Notes: generated by a model not told the origin, from the letters alone. Positions 26,056 to 62,023 are shown, counted from the stretch's first letter. The stretch is DNA of 64,000 nt from Sinotaia quadrata (GCA_028829895.1 CM054182.1:55908879-55972878); one strand, 5' to 3'. Numbers and translations: made by a program.

Positions 26056-27938
26056 ATAGGTGAGAAAAAATATTGATAAATGAAGAATCAAACAGAATGC
26101 GACTAATAAAGTTACAAATATGCCAAGAACACTATATCATAACAAAGATTATAGAAGTTATTCATATATACAACGTATATTTACATAATTATATTTTAAA
26201 AATTAATATTTTACTTTTATAATTTTCAGCGAAAATATTAAAACCGTGTATAACTGTTGATGGGCAAAAATGTTTCATCCCTTCGCCTGCTGTTGTAAGT
26301 TTACAAGACAGATTTGAGTTACAGTGTTACAAACCAGTCATTGGAAGTATAGTTATAGTTTTCCAACCTTTTAACCAGCAGATTTGTGATATTAAGATTT
26401 GGGGTATGTATATTATCTCTTGCTTGTATTGTTATGTATGAATCAGGTAATATACCATTTTTAGGAGGAATTTTAGTAAAACATATTTACAATAAAAAAG
26501 GAAATGTTTGTATACACATTGGTGCTTTGCTACACATACTTTAAACGAGCAAAAAGGTGTTACAGCTGACAACACGTTTAACTACATCAATATCTGCTTA
26601 TGGGATTACATGTGTGTACTGTTACAGTATATATATATATATAAACATTTTGCTCACTATATAAATCTCATGTTGCATTGCATACTGTATGGTTCAGCGT
26701 ACAACAATGCACAAAACATAATAATAATTCGTCTTGCAAATTGTTGTTACTATATAAATCTTATGTTACTTGTTTCGGCTTGCAAAATTGTTGTTACTAT
26801 ATAAATCTTATGTTACTTGTTTCGGCTTGCAAACGCAAAAGTATATTAAGACATAATGAAGTAGAACACGTTGCCGGCTGCATAATTATTATTTACGCAT
26901 ACCCCTGTTTTGTTTCAGTGTGCAAACGAGGTCTGTATGGTAAAAGGTGTGACCGTAAATGTAGTGGACACTGTAAAAGTTCATTGCCATGCGACAACTT
27001 TCATGGCACATGTCCTGAAGGTTAGTTAATGAATTACTGTATCTATCCTTTTCTATCATCCAAACAAGTGTAAACCATACTATAAACACATGCCGCCTCC
27101 TCCCCTCCACACACCTAAATACATTCATGTTGAGAATCAATAGTTAGAACATCGCACTGAAAGCAGACTATTATGATATTGTAAATGACTGTTGCCTAAA
27201 TGCACAGCGAACACACAAAAAAACCATGATGTGTTGATCCTAATTAATATTATAATTGATGAAATTATAATCTAAAACGCTATTCATTAACAAGATATGC
27301 GGGTAATGTCTACAGTATGATACACTTACTTTAATATGAACCATTTCAGGATGCATGGTCGGCTACTATGGTCGGGATTGTAGTCGGACATGTGGTCATT
27401 GTCGAAACAGCAACACATGCAATGAAAATTCCGGAAATTGTCCCACTGGTTGTAAGATTGGGTGGGTTGGACAACAGTGTACCAAAGGTAATGAAAAAGT
27501 GACAGACAGAGATAGAGTGAGACAGATAAAGTGAGAAAGAGAAAGAATGAGAGTAAAGAAAGCAATGGAGAGTGAAGTTAGAAATCTCAGAACTCAGAAT
27601 TTTATTTTTACTGGCCACAGTGAACAGGTTCCACTTCAGCAATTTACTTAAACGTGTCTGTTATTCCTAGTAATTATTAATTAGTAATTGCCGCATTAAA
27701 ACCAAAACAAAAGAGAAATGCTAAATTAAGCATAGAGATCAACTCCAAAATTAATTTACTCGTTCATATTTGTCATTCTTGCATTCATGACAATACTATA
27801 TTAATTTAGCACATAGTAAAACAAAAAAGGACAGAATTCGTGACAATACAATATTAATTTAGCAGATAGTAAAACAAAAAGCTCAGATTTCGTGACAATA
27901 CAATATTAATTCAGCACATAGTAAATGTCCCGGAACAA

Positions 27939-27978
<40 letters not shown>

Positions 27979-30278
27979 ATCAGGAAAATTTACTTTTTAA
28001 TTTTTTTATTATCTCCACTAGCTCATCACTGACGTGCCAGATGTTCGTCAGTGTCGTCTGCGAGCGAATGACGTGTCAGTTACGTGCACTGTCAGCGAGT
28101 TTGCTTATTTTGTGCTTTCAACACTTTAGAAAAATTCATTTGATTAATTATTTTTTTAGACGTTGGATATTTTGTATACACATATGGGCTGAGTTTAAGG
28201 AGTTTACTTGCAGTAGAGACTTTTGCTGTCTATTCACTTTTGAGTTTGAAGACAAAGAGATAAGTCTGGCTCTGAAGGCAGTTGTTAGCTTGAGTGGTGA
28301 GTTTAACCTGACTGATTGGGAGAGAGAGTGGACTTGGAAACATTTCATACATTTTTCTTATTGATATGTTATACTTGTGTTATCTAAAGATGTACTATGT
28401 AAGTTGATTTATTTACTACAAATGTTTTAACTAAGCTGCGCCCATATGGTGTATTAATAAGTGAAATTGTTTGAAACATTTTATTTATTGTGTGCATGGA
28501 ACTAATAACTACTGTTGCATGAGATTATAAGTTTTGAGACTAGTTGTGAGATAAAATGGAGTTATATTGTAATGAATAAGAAACTTAGGCTTGCTCCTTG
28601 ATTGTATGTTGCAGTCAGCAAGCAGTATTCTGATTTCTTCTTCGTTTGGTTGTGGTTGTCTCACTCAGGGAGTGTGAGTTCAACCCTGAGCTGTGTGTCT
28701 CAAGTGGAGCCTCAAGTTCAACTTTCAAGTTCCTAGCTACCCTTCGTTTGTTCACTAGTTGTGACTTGAGTGACCAGGAAAGCGCGGGAAACTTGCAAAG
28801 TGTGTTGCAGAGTGTGTAAGCATAAGGGAGTATGATACACCCCTACTTTTGATGTATCAAAACAAGGATGCTAAAGTACTTTATTGTGAATATATTCTGC
28901 TCAAGAAACTGATGGCAAGAGAGTGTCAGGTCGGTTGAGAGGAACGACACATCAGTGTATTCTTGCGCACAAGGCAGGAACACATGCTGATCGCAGACAT
29001 TTTGACATTATAACATTTTGACACTGTGTTATGATTGAAAAGGCCATTGAAAAGACTGTGGAAGATGTGCGAATTTAGGTTAGGTGAAGTTTATAATAAC
29101 CTATTCTAATAACTCCATTTATATTCTCTGAAGGACTAATCTGCAATTTATATTGAGTCTATTGTTGAACTATAATTATCTGTAATTTTTATTATTATTA
29201 TTAGTAGTAGTAATAGTAGTAGTAGCAGTATTATGCCTCTTTCCATTCTGTTTGACTGTCGGTTGTGATCCAAGGTCTCGGAATCTTACCAAGATTCTGG
29301 GAGATCCAAGGTTTTAAGGAGGATGTGTGCACTTCCGAGGAGCACTGCTTTGAGTAGTGGAGCGAATTTGTGATTTCCAGGGAGTTTATTCAGGTAGCCT
29401 TCCAATTCAGATGTTATGTTCCCCAAGGCTCCTATCACTATAGGTATCACTTCTGCTTTTACATTCCACAGTCTCTGAATTTCTAATCTGAGGTCTTGGT
29501 ATTTTTCCATTTTTTTCTCTTTCTTTTGTTTTTATGTTTCTATCACTTGGAACAGCGACATCAATGATTGTTACTATCTGTTGGACTTACTGAGAACTAC
29601 AATGTCTGGTCGTCGTGCAGGAATCACCAGATCTGTTCTTATCTCGAAGTCCCACAGTATTTTGACTTCTTCTGTTTCAATGACTGCTTCTGGTTGGTTC
29701 ATCCATGCTCTTTCTGGAGTTTTTATGCCATAGTTCTCACACATATTTCTATGTATGTGTTTTGCCACTTCATTGTGTCGTTTGGTGTATTCTGTTCCAG
29801 CCAGAACCTGACATCCAGATAGTATGTGCTCTGTTGTCTCATCCATGGATTTGCAGATTCTACATTTGGAATCATTTGAAATTTTCATGATTTTAGTTTT
29901 GTGTGATTTGGTGTTGAGTGCTTGATCTTGTGCAGCTGTTATGAGTGCTTCTGTTTCTGCTTTCAATCCTGCTTCTTTCAACCATTCGTACGTTGATTGC
30001 TTTGTTGATATTTCGTCGGTTTGTCGTACATACTGGCCATGCAGAGGTTTCTGGCTCCAGGTATGTGCTAGTTCTTGCTTCGTTGTTTTCTTCCATGTTT
30101 CTTTGTCTGTTTCTGGGGGTTGGAATAGTCCACTCATCTCTACTGTTTCTATCAATGGATCATCTTTGTTGTTATTCCAGATGTAGTCCACAAGGCCAAT
30201 GACTTCTCCTTCAATGACATGTTTGATTTTCTTGAGACCTTGGCCTCCCATATTTCGAGATAATATTATTATTATTAT

Positions 30279-30309
<31 letters not shown>

Positions 30310-33148
30310 TTGTGTGGAGAGAGAGAGACTAAACTGTGATTAACATTTGGTGGGTTCATGGACTATTGATGACAAATTATCTGTTTCATTGTAATTGTCA
30401 TTTGCATAATTGATTTTTCTTTAATAAATTTATTGACCTTACGCATATTGATATTCTTATATTGGAGAAGAATGTGGGTGGATGGGGACTCGCTAAATAT
30501 AGATTAAAGTCGGATTTGTTTTCTCCTTTAGTAAGACGTTTCCACTTGCAGAAACCTTATAATAACCAGATTGACATATGCTACAATAAAATATTTATAA
30601 TTTTCTTTCAGGTTTCTATATTTTCCAGGCACTTATTCTAAACATTAATGAACATTTTCCTTCTTGCTAGGATGCAGAACTGGAACTATTGATACAGATT
30701 GTCAGGACACCAGCAAGAAATGTCAATTACCTTTCTGTCTGCATGCAAATGGGTCATGCTTGACTGAATGCTCTCGTGAAATGCGTGAACGCACAATTCC
30801 AGGCACAAATACGGAAAGTATGCATTTCTCAATATAGAGTTGTGTCACGATGTACTTTGAGGTGACGTTGTAATAATGAATTATACTAAATATTATTAAT
30901 AGTATAAAACATCTACAAGTGCTGATGCACATAGTTTGGACCACTTGTTAAATATACACATCTACAACTGTTAACCGATATGCTGGTGCGCCTCGGTCAA
31001 TTTGACCTACGACCCCCACTCAGTAATTATACCGAGAAATATATTTTAAAAATAGTTGCACAAATAGATATATAGACGGAAGAGAACAAGAGGTCTTAGA
31101 CTATCGCTACAATTTACGGCAACGAAGAAGTTACTTTTGTTAACAGATACGCGAGACTGAAACAAATAAGAACATTCATTACTCTCCTATTTTCTCATTA
31201 CTGACATTTTAAACTAACACTATGCTTTGCGGAATTCAGTCAATTACAATACTGCACTTTCACAAACTTAACTTCAGGCTTTTACAATACTGCACTGGAG
31301 ACACTGTCCTTCACAAACTTAACTTCAGGCTTTTACAATACTGCACTGGAGACACTGTCCTTCACAAACTTAACTTATTTAGGCTTTTACAATACTGCAC
31401 TGGAGACACTGTCCTTCACAAACTTAACTTCAGGCTTTTACAATACTGCACTGGAGACACTGTTCTTCACAAACTTAAATTTCAGTCGTTTTTCTAATGT
31501 CAGCTTTGAACTGGCAACGCACACAGGATACGTCACAATGGCAGATGCTCGGAACAGGTCATGAATAACTTCAAAGAAGGCACCCAAAGCCACAGAATAA
31601 AACTTGAGAAGAAAGATAGAAAATGAAGCCCTGAAACATACGTAATTGCAGACCCTAAATGTACTGCACATTAATAAATACTTAATTTGGCATATGCCTC
31701 TGCAACAAATAAAAGTTAGAGGTGTTTAAAATAGCATTAACATTCCTAATAAAACCTAACCATTTACAAAATATAATGACACTTTTACCTTTTCTAGCAA
31801 AGGTTCTTCTTTGTTCATTTTACAACCTGTTGTAGGGAGGGACTCAACATAGACTTTAACGCTTAACTGAAGAGTTGTTTAAAGAGCAAAGAATTAGAAT
31901 CATGCACCTAGTTTTCTCAGGCTAAAACCCAATTTCCATCAGGGTAACGATATATACATTACTTTGTTTTCAGCAAACCAAGGCAACACTTCGACTGTTC
32001 TTATAGTTTGCGGAGTCATTGGCTTGCTCACCATCATAACAATTGCCGTCTCTGTTACAGTGTGAGTTTCTTCATTTTAAATGGTTGCATTATTTCGTTA
32101 TTGCCGAAAGTATGAGCACTTTTACAACTTGCTTTAACAAATACTTCAGAGAATGTTTTCATGTAAACCCGGACTGAAGAAGAGCCTCTCTGTACTTAGT
32201 GATGACAAAATGGTAATTTGTTTGAGTTTGTTAATATTCATGTAGTTGTAAAGGTTACAAATGCAGAGATAACTATGTTATCCACACTGATCATTTCTAG
32301 TTTCTGCTGAAAGTGAGAGTGGGTTTCATTGTTCAATGAATTATGTAGCATTTCTGCCTAACTTTAATGTTGTTGTTATGATATCTGACTGAAATATTGT
32401 ACATTATATCAATTCTGCACATACTAGGTTCAATATTTTGAGTTTGTATTAACAAAGCAGGAATGAACGAGTAAAACACATAGCACTGAGCAAAGAGTTG
32501 CGATGAGAAATTAATAACTCACCATTATCTTCAAACATGTAATAATGCTAAATCTGTGAAAGGTGAGGCTTAAAAGATAAGCTAGTTAGCCATCGAAGAT
32601 ATAGTCATTGTATTTATTTAGAAAAGAAAACAAATTTGCATTTTTATCTTTCGAGTTTGTGGGTACGTGTAATCGTGACATATGAGAGTACGAACGCGCG
32701 CGTGTGTGAAATTGAGAGTTGAGTTCATTTTTGTAATTGTTAGCATGTATAATGGTCTTAGGTCTTCAATATAAAAGGAAAATAAATTATTTTATTATTA
32801 AAGATGGCGAAGACGGAAGACTGCTCATCAGAAAACTAAAGAGGATCAGTTTCCCTTACAAATCCAGTCAGTGACCGATGGGATTGGTAAGTATATATCT
32901 TACTACATTACTTCCTGCAAAAACATCTCAAAAACACTTTGTATAACAAATCAAAATGGCTCATTAAATATGGTTAGTGAATCCCCCCCCTCTCTCTCTA
33001 TCTACCTACCTACCCACATATCTATCTATCTATCTATCGATCTCTCTATCGATCTCTCTATCTATATCTCTCTCTATCGATCTCTCTATCTATATCTCTC
33101 TCTACCTATCTCTCTCTCCCTCTCCCTCTCCCTCTCTCTCTCCCTCTC

Positions 33149-33225
<77 letters not shown>

Positions 33226-33762
33226 GTATAGTGACTGGGGAAATAATCGTGTTCAAGAGAAATATTCTGATGACACAAAATAAATTATGAATTCAAAATT
33301 TCCAAAAGTAATCTTTAAATTCAAAATTTCCAAAAGTAATCTTTAAATTAAAAGCTATCCAAAAATAATCTTTAAATTAAAAGCTATCCAAAAATAATCT
33401 TTAGTTAAAAATATAGAAAAATAAATAATCTTTAATTAAAAATATCCACAAAACTAATCTTGAAATAAGAAAACTATACTAAATATATTGTAACATTAAT
33501 TTATTTATTATTTTGTTTATATTTAGGTCATGATGCCCTAGCAGCTACAGAGTATGTACGATCATTTTCGTCTAACGTTTCTGAAGGTCATCAACCTTCC
33601 TATAAAAGCTTGCATATTTATGTAGGGAATGAAATGTACATGTATGCAATGCCAGTATACAAAGAGAGACAGCAAGAGGACGACGTGTCTGTCGATACAG
33701 ATTCATACATAAGTTTACCGTCACAGACGTACAATTACTACGAAAATGTAGTGCACATGTAA
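17950..33762 (+). CDS. Gene 2: complete MEGF-like receptor with fucolectin-like N-terminal domain
   Basis: Ten exons join without a stop: 17950-18031, 18749-18826, 21572-21748, 26230-26403, 26919-27020, 27350-27487, 30671-30817, 31974-32061, 32804-32886 and 33527-33762. Their sum is 1305 nt, exactly 435 codons with the stop. Layout: signal peptide (1-23 or so), Cys-rich linker, a domain resembling fucolectin/F5-8-type modules, EGF-type A and B exons, a degenerate C exon, one transmembrane helix, and a tail of about 106 residues with many tyrosines (TEYVRSF, SYISL, YYENVV). The start is a strong Kozak match (gccATGG). By family analogy it is a surface recognition or engulfment receptor, possibly binding glycans. 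It is tail to tail with gene 3. The introns hold Ty3/gypsy and R2-type debris. Confidence 0.82.
18250..18424. repeat. 25-bp minisatellite, 7 copies
   Basis: Unit agtgactgattatagcgtat plus attaa, in gene 2 intron 1. Confidence 0.94.
18749..18826 (+). CDS. Gene 2 exon 2, short Cys-rich segment
   Basis: This 78-nt, phase 1-1 exon lies between tttaaag and gtaaga. It encodes 26 residues with CLCSPSGRCRYDEEC and two more acidic-flanked positions ending NCRT: five cysteines in a compact knot-like stretch before the fucolectin-like domain. Related short Cys-rich leaders occur in molluscan MEGF-like proteins, but I cannot name a domain. Confidence 0.65.
19100..19720. other. GC-richer island in gene 2 intron 2
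   Basis: This 0.6-kb stretch is noticeably richer in G and C than its surroundings, and the minus strand holds a 100-codon open frame (19602-19300) with no recognisable domain. It is likely an old inserted element of unknown type. Confidence 0.3.
19862..20036. repeat. 29-bp minisatellite, 6 copies
   Basis: Unit gattggggtcttatagtagc plus cgttttgt, in gene 2 intron 2. Confidence 0.94.
20294..20374. repeat. Compound (CA)n-(TA)n microsatellite
   Basis: About 24 CA units followed by about 15 TA units. Confidence 0.96.
21572..21748 (+). CDS. Gene 2 exon 3, first half of fucolectin-like (F5/8-type) domain
   Basis: This 177-nt, phase 1-1 exon lies between tttcag and gtgaga. It starts NVAFGVPKQK and ends KVNLGQNYTIYHMTVYYRNK, which resembles the N-V-A-x-x-K-P ... 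V-D-L-G-x-x-Y-x-I-x-x-V-T-I-Y-Y-R pattern of eel-fucolectin/discoidin-type modules. The open frame runs on past the donor to 21936, but that extension has no family resemblance, so the exon is ended at 21748. Confidence 0.7.
21984..22277. repeat. 32-bp minisatellite, 9 copies
   Basis: Unit caaatcactatctcatgttt plus tcctttcctcat. Because 32 is not a multiple of 3, all three frames read as repetitive open frames; none is a gene. It directly abuts the truncated RT remnant. Confidence 0.95.
22300..24450 (-). pseudogene. Ty3/gypsy integrase followed by reverse transcriptase (remnant 2)
   Basis: The minus strand read downward gives an integrase finger part (GMIRDITRYCHSWDICHE), core (AVDLTGEFAF, YPEVVV, then EEILSDRGTQF), an integrase C-terminal part around 23500-23240 (YESKARQAPPYN, ANLMKACKERPDN), a short linker with NIFTNKPEKTN near 23080, and then RT: EIDSMLALGMIEKA, FCVDYRQLK, FMDDVFVATKT and RPNVKSFWGLADYY near 22340. 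Many stops. Integrase lies before RT with only about 150 nt between, opposite to the usual Ty3/gypsy order. The element lies in gene 2 intron 3. Confidence 0.72.
24640..25897 (-). repeat. R2f interspersed repeat, copy B
   Basis: 24640-25040 is the reverse complement of part of copy A (2780-2965). 25230-25420 matches 63560-63780 (plus). The segment ends with gtgcccaaggtcgggtcac (25879-25897), which in copy A has the same orientation although the other part is inverted, suggesting the element has inverted ends. Confidence 0.55.
25983..26053. repeat. (GATA)n microsatellite
   Basis: About 17 GATA units, in gene 2 intron 3. Confidence 0.97.
26230..26403 (+). CDS. Gene 2 exon 4, second half of fucolectin-like domain
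   Basis: This 174-nt, phase 1-1 exon lies between ttttcag and gtatgt. It encodes 58 residues including ...VIGSIVIVFQP... and the closing ICDIKIWG, which matches the G-x-Y-V-x-x-x ... L-C-E-V-x-V-x-G ending of fucolectin-type domains. The middle of the family pattern (around G-F-S-L-Y-V-S) is not found in either exon nor recognised in the 4.5-kb intron between them. Confidence 0.7.
26732..26833. repeat. Direct repeat, 2 copies of 46-47 bp
   Basis: Unit cttgcaaa(a)ttgttgttac continuing to cttgtttcgg, about 85 nt before the gene 2 class A exon. Confidence 0.88.
26919..27020 (+). CDS. Gene 2 exon 5, class A EGF-type repeat
   Basis: This 102-nt, phase 1-1 exon lies between tgtttcag and gttagt. 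It encodes VCKRGLYGKRCDRKCSGHC... ending GTCPEG, six cysteines, the same as class A exons of gene 3. Confidence 0.85.
27350..27487 (+). CDS. Gene 2 exon 6, class B EGF-type repeat
   Basis: This 138-nt, phase 1-1 exon lies between catttcag and gtaatg. It encodes GCMVGYYGRDCSRTCGHC... then GNCPTGCKIGWVGQQCTKG with eight cysteines. It is one codon longer than the usual class B exon. Confidence 0.85.
27787..27977. repeat. ~55-bp tandem repeat (3 copies) and (GT)n
   Basis: Three copies of cgtgacaatacaatattaat-based units (27787-27925), followed at 27942-27977 by (GT)n. Confidence 0.85.
27970..30560 (+). repeat. R2f interspersed repeat, copy C, split by an R2-type LINE
   Basis: 27970-29170 matches the left part of copy A, and 30300-30560 its right part. 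The non-LTR remnant at 29185-30262 lies exactly in between, so it inserted into this copy. All within gene 2 intron 6. Confidence 0.55.
29185..30262 (-). pseudogene. 5'-truncated R2/NeSL-type non-LTR retrotransposon, endonuclease end
   Basis: The minus strand holds the C-terminal half of a LINE with a restriction-like endonuclease: a spacer after RT, a C-x2-C...H...C finger (CRICKSMDETTEHILSGC), NMCENYGI, RPDIVVLSKSNR (PD of the PD-D/E-x-K fold), then after a frameshift near 29575 the IIDVAVPSDRN block and VIGALGNITSELEGYLNKLP, ending with LLGSAHIL. RT and N-terminus are absent. A TAG/TAR-rich triplet tail (29185-29235) marks the 3' end. It once nicked and reverse-transcribed into target DNA; now inactive. 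Confidence 0.75.
30671..30817 (+). CDS. Gene 2 exon 7, degenerate class C repeat / stalk
   Basis: This 147-nt, phase 1-1 exon lies between ttgctag and gtatgc. It keeps CLHANGSCLTEC, the hallmark H-x-N-G-S/T-C of class C, but lacks the third and the final cysteine of the class and ends in a hydrophilic stretch (REMRERTIPGTNTE). It probably works as a membrane-proximal stalk. Confidence 0.75.
31245..31483. repeat. 51-bp minisatellite, about 4.5 copies
   Basis: Unit cttcacaaacttaacttcag continuing to gagacactgtc, in gene 2 intron 7. Confidence 0.93.
31974..32061 (+). CDS. Gene 2 transmembrane exon
   Basis: This 88-nt exon (phase 1 to 2) lies between tttcag and gtgagt. After a short polar lead (TNQGNTST) it encodes VLIVCGVIGLLTIITIAVSV, a single transmembrane helix. 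Same length and phases as gene 1 and gene 3. Confidence 0.8.
32804..32886 (+). CDS. Gene 2 cytoplasmic exon, basic juxtamembrane
   Basis: This 83-nt exon enters in phase 2 and leaves in phase 1 at gtaagt. It begins VWRRRKTAHQKTKEDQ, a basic stop-transfer segment placed like CCCRKKN in gene 1, but without the cysteines. A polypyrimidine/TA repeat block follows in the next intron. Confidence 0.7.
32985..33224. repeat. Polypyrimidine (TC/TATC)n and (TA)n tract
   Basis: Long C/T-only stretch ending in about 18 TA units, in the last intron of gene 2. Open frames over it (Ser-Leu repeats) are not genes. Confidence 0.96.
33527..33762 (+). CDS. Gene 2 terminal coding exon, tyrosine-rich tail
   Basis: This exon starts after atttag and ends in TAA. 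About 78 residues contain eleven or so tyrosines: TEYVRSF, SLHIYVGNEMYMYAMPVY, SYISL (Y-x-x-L) and TYNYYENVVHM (YENV fits the Y-x-N Grb2-type SH2 pattern). This is what a phosphotyrosine-signalling receptor tail looks like; the partners are inference. The last 12 coding bases and the stop are also the start of the tandem repeat that follows. Confidence 0.75.
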
Positions 33763-33960
33763 ACATTAGGAGAGCGTGGTGCAGAGGTAAACATGATTGT
33801 ACAGCAGTGCACATGTAAACATTACGAAAGCGTGGTGCAGAGGTAAACATGATTGTACAGCAGTGCACATGTAAACATTAGGAGAGCGGGGTGTAAAGAT
33901 AAACATGATTGTACAGCAGTGCATATTTAAACTAGGAGAGTGGGTGCAGAGGCAAACATT
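33752..33960. repeat. 56-bp minisatellite starting within the gene 2 coding end
   Basis: About four copies of a unit that begins gtgcacatgtaaacattagg; in the first copy gtgcacatgtaa is the final V-H-M-stop of gene 2. Confidence 0.9.
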
Positions 33961-34071
33961 ACGAGATTGTAGTGCTTATGTAAATGCATGTTATGGTATA
34001 GTGCATATGCAAGCACATTTCAACGCGTTCACTTAGCATATGTAAACACTTTTAAAGTTTTGAACATACAT

Positions 34072-34077
34072 AATAAA
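34072..34077 (+). terminator. Possible poly(A) signal of gene 2
   Basis: AATAAA about 310 nt past the gene 2 stop codon, after the 3'-flanking minisatellite. It is the first AATAAA in the 3' flank. No transcript evidence. Confidence 0.45.
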
Positions 34078-34079
34078 GG

Positions 34080-35600
34080 AGTTTCGTGTGTATTTAAAAC
34101 ATCAAAAAGTCAACATTGTAAGCGTTAACGTAGGTCATAAATATCAAGCAACAATCAAAATAATCCAAAATACTCGTTCTTTTCTAAATTATTAATCTAC
34201 AAATACACTATTGTCATGTGTGTGTGTGTGCGTGTAAATGTGTATGTGTGTGAGGAGTGGTGGTGATGTACATCCGTGTATGTGTTCAATCCATTAAAAT
34301 GTAACTTATTAGCCATCAAACTGAATTATACAATTGAAATAAATATTAAAATATGTTATCAGAGAAATAGTTTACTTGATATTTTGTGAAAGAACACAGG
34401 AATACACCCAGCAGAGTTGCCGTCCTTTTGTACGCCATCTTGCAGAAGTAGGAGCAATATGAAATGTGTATTTATACTAAAATACTCTGTGGTTATTGGT
34501 AATATTACTAAAATATACTAACTCTCTATCTAATAGTGAATAGGAAAATAAATTTGAAATTTTGAGAACTATGAAATACAAATTGATGTACATCTCTTAA
34601 TGATTTTGTTTTCTATAATCTGGTTGTCAATAATTGGTAACTCACCTAATTTAAATCAATCTAACCAAATTTTAAAGAAAATGTAATGTTATCCTTATCA
34701 TTAAATTTGCGTCCATTTCATTTCACTATTTGTAAGTTGGGAACACCTGTTCATCTTTCTGACTCACTCCACAAAGGCGGTATAACAGCCATTTTCTTTT
34801 TTAAGCGTCCAACCAAGTCCTACTTTAAATGATGAGTGAATAGAACCATTCTCCTCACAAAGTTATTCTATTGCTAAAGGCTCTAACTGAACTAGACACT
34901 CAGATACTATATTTTAAGGAGCGAATCTGTTCATAAATACATTGCAGTCAAAATAACTGGCTTTCAATTATTATTATTATTTATTTTCACATTCTTGTTT
35001 AATTGATAAGTTTATATTCTTATTATAAGTATGTGATATTCTGCATTTGTGTTTATTTTAACACGTTTAATAGTGCATGACGTATAATTTGCTGACTAGT
35101 TTACCCCTCGGGGAAAATGTAAGACAATTTTCTGCCAAATAAAATCCATTCATTCACCTTTTGTACCAGGTATCTCGTTCTTTTTTCGAATACAACAGAG
35201 GTAAAAACTACAGGTACAATTTGAAGAATGTAGCTTGCAACAAACAAAAAGGTCATGCAGTACACAGATTTTAAACTTTGGGAGTTTTCAGGAGAAAATC
35301 GGCATGCTAAAATTAGAACTAGGCATACGCCTGCTTTCAACACTCATAATGTCTACTTTGGTGTGGAATTGAATCTAAATTCAAATACTGTTATTTATCT
35401 CACTTTACCTGATTAGGAAAGTGACAGCAATTTCAGATATAGCTATTCAGCTGCTCGTTACAAAGTGTATAATCATAGATGTGTCAGTGATGAAATTAAT
35501 TTAGAGTACAGTAAGGGATGAATCTAAACGTGACATCAAATAATGAACAAAGGAAGAGCAAGGCAACATTATATACATAAACTACTGTGGAAATTTATTA
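34080..35600. other. Intergenic region between genes 2 and 3
   Basis: AT-rich, with a short GT-rich tract near 34217-34255. A minus-strand open frame at 35343-35101 has hydrophobic segments but no family resemblance. Nothing else supported. Confidence 0.35.
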
Positions 35601-35605
35601 AATGT

Positions 35606-35775
35606 TCATGCAAAGGTTACAACCATTATACAGTAGAATGCTATCGAATATCTATTCAAAGGTTACAACCATTATACAGTAGAATGTTATTGAATTTTCA
35701 TGCAAAGGTTACAACCATTATACAGTAGAATGTTATTGAATTTTCATGCAAAGGTTACAACCAATAAACAGTAGA
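35606..35775. repeat. 46-bp minisatellite, about 3.5 copies
   Basis: Unit caaaggttacaaccattata continuing cagtagaatg.. with AT-rich end, in the 3' flank of gene 3. Confidence 0.92.
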
Positions 35776-35827
35776 ATTATGATCAAATTAAAGATGTTGT
35801 ATTCGGGTATTTAGTGGATTTTAATTA

Positions 35828-35840
35828 TTTATTGTTTATT
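35828..35840 (-). terminator. Possible poly(A) signals of gene 3
   Basis: Two AATAAA hexamers on the minus strand (35828-35833 and 35835-35840), about 475 nt past the stop. In such AT-rich DNA they could be chance. Confidence 0.3.
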
Positions 35841-36312
35841 GGTTTTAAATAAAATATGCGAAGTTTGCTTTGTGAATTTTGTGACAAAACATATTATTTA
35901 CTGAATTTGTCCATCACTAATTTGTTATATTTTAAATCGTTTCAATTCTGGAGTAAATAATTTTCTCTAGTTGTCCTCTGCCGTTACGTTTCAGGATGTA
36001 CATCACTGCTTTAGACAACTTTTCCAAGGCTCTATATATACTAATAAACTGTTGTCTCCCCTTGGTTATAGGATGAACGCAGTTCAGGTGTTTAGACAAC
36101 TAAATCGTCTCTATTGCATATGGCTCCTTCTGTGAGACCGATGTCTGCTTTGAGATCACAGTATGTACCAGTATGTAGAATGACGTCTTTAGACAACTAG
36201 ATCATCGCTGACTATTCATAGATCTATACTGGCAGAAGTCTGCTCCGGAGGTCACAGTTTGTACACGAATATAGGTCACGTCTTTAGATAGCCGTATCAT
36301 CACTGACTTGAT

Positions 36313-61389
<25,077 letters not shown>

Positions 61390-61847
61390 CTGAAATATAC
61401 AATGATTCATAAAATGTTACACACATTATCTTCGATTAATTACTGTGTCCTCATTTGCTAATTAACATTTTTCTTCTCCAGAATCAATGATAAAAAGGTG
61501 AACTAAATGATCTTATAAATTCCTTGATTAAGGTCTTTACAAATGTTGAATGTCGACTTCATATGTATAATATGGCTAGCTTATAGAAATGCCCATGTTA
61601 ACATGTATATCGAGACAATAAGAGAAATGAGTAGAAATTACAATGATATTCATACAACTTAAGATCCACTAGCATATTTTTAAAACCTCATTTCATCTTC
61701 AATAAGTAACGGAAGCCTTATTTATAAAAATAACAGATGGTTTCAGCGTAATTAACCGATTTTAATGGCACTTAAGAGACAAGTGTTGCGCTTAGAGCAA
61801 TTCATATTCGTCATTAACGTATAAATAGTTATTAAATGTAGTGATAG

Positions 61848-62023
61848 TGTGTATGTGTGTGCGTGTTTGTGTGTATGTGCGTATGTGTGTGCATGTGTGT
61901 GCGTGTGTGCGTGCGTATGTGTACATGTGTATATGTGTGTGCATGTGCGTGCGTGCGTGTGTGCGTATACGTGTGCGTGTGCGTGCATGTGTTTTCATGC
62001 GCGTATGTCGTGTGTTTGCATGT

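Noticed and set aside
29574..30359. 261-codon minus-strand open frame as a cellular gene
   Set aside because: It is the spacer and finger region of an R2-type LINE, starts in a microsatellite, and its endonuclease is broken by a frameshift.
32871..33231. Long Ser-Leu-Ile-Tyr repeat open frames
   Set aside because: They are translations of the TC/TATC/TA microsatellite in the last intron of gene 2.
35101..35343. Minus-strand open frame of 80 codons with signal-like start
   Set aside because: Begins with a hydrophobic segment and has a second one, but no family match and no neighbouring exon; too weak to call a gene.
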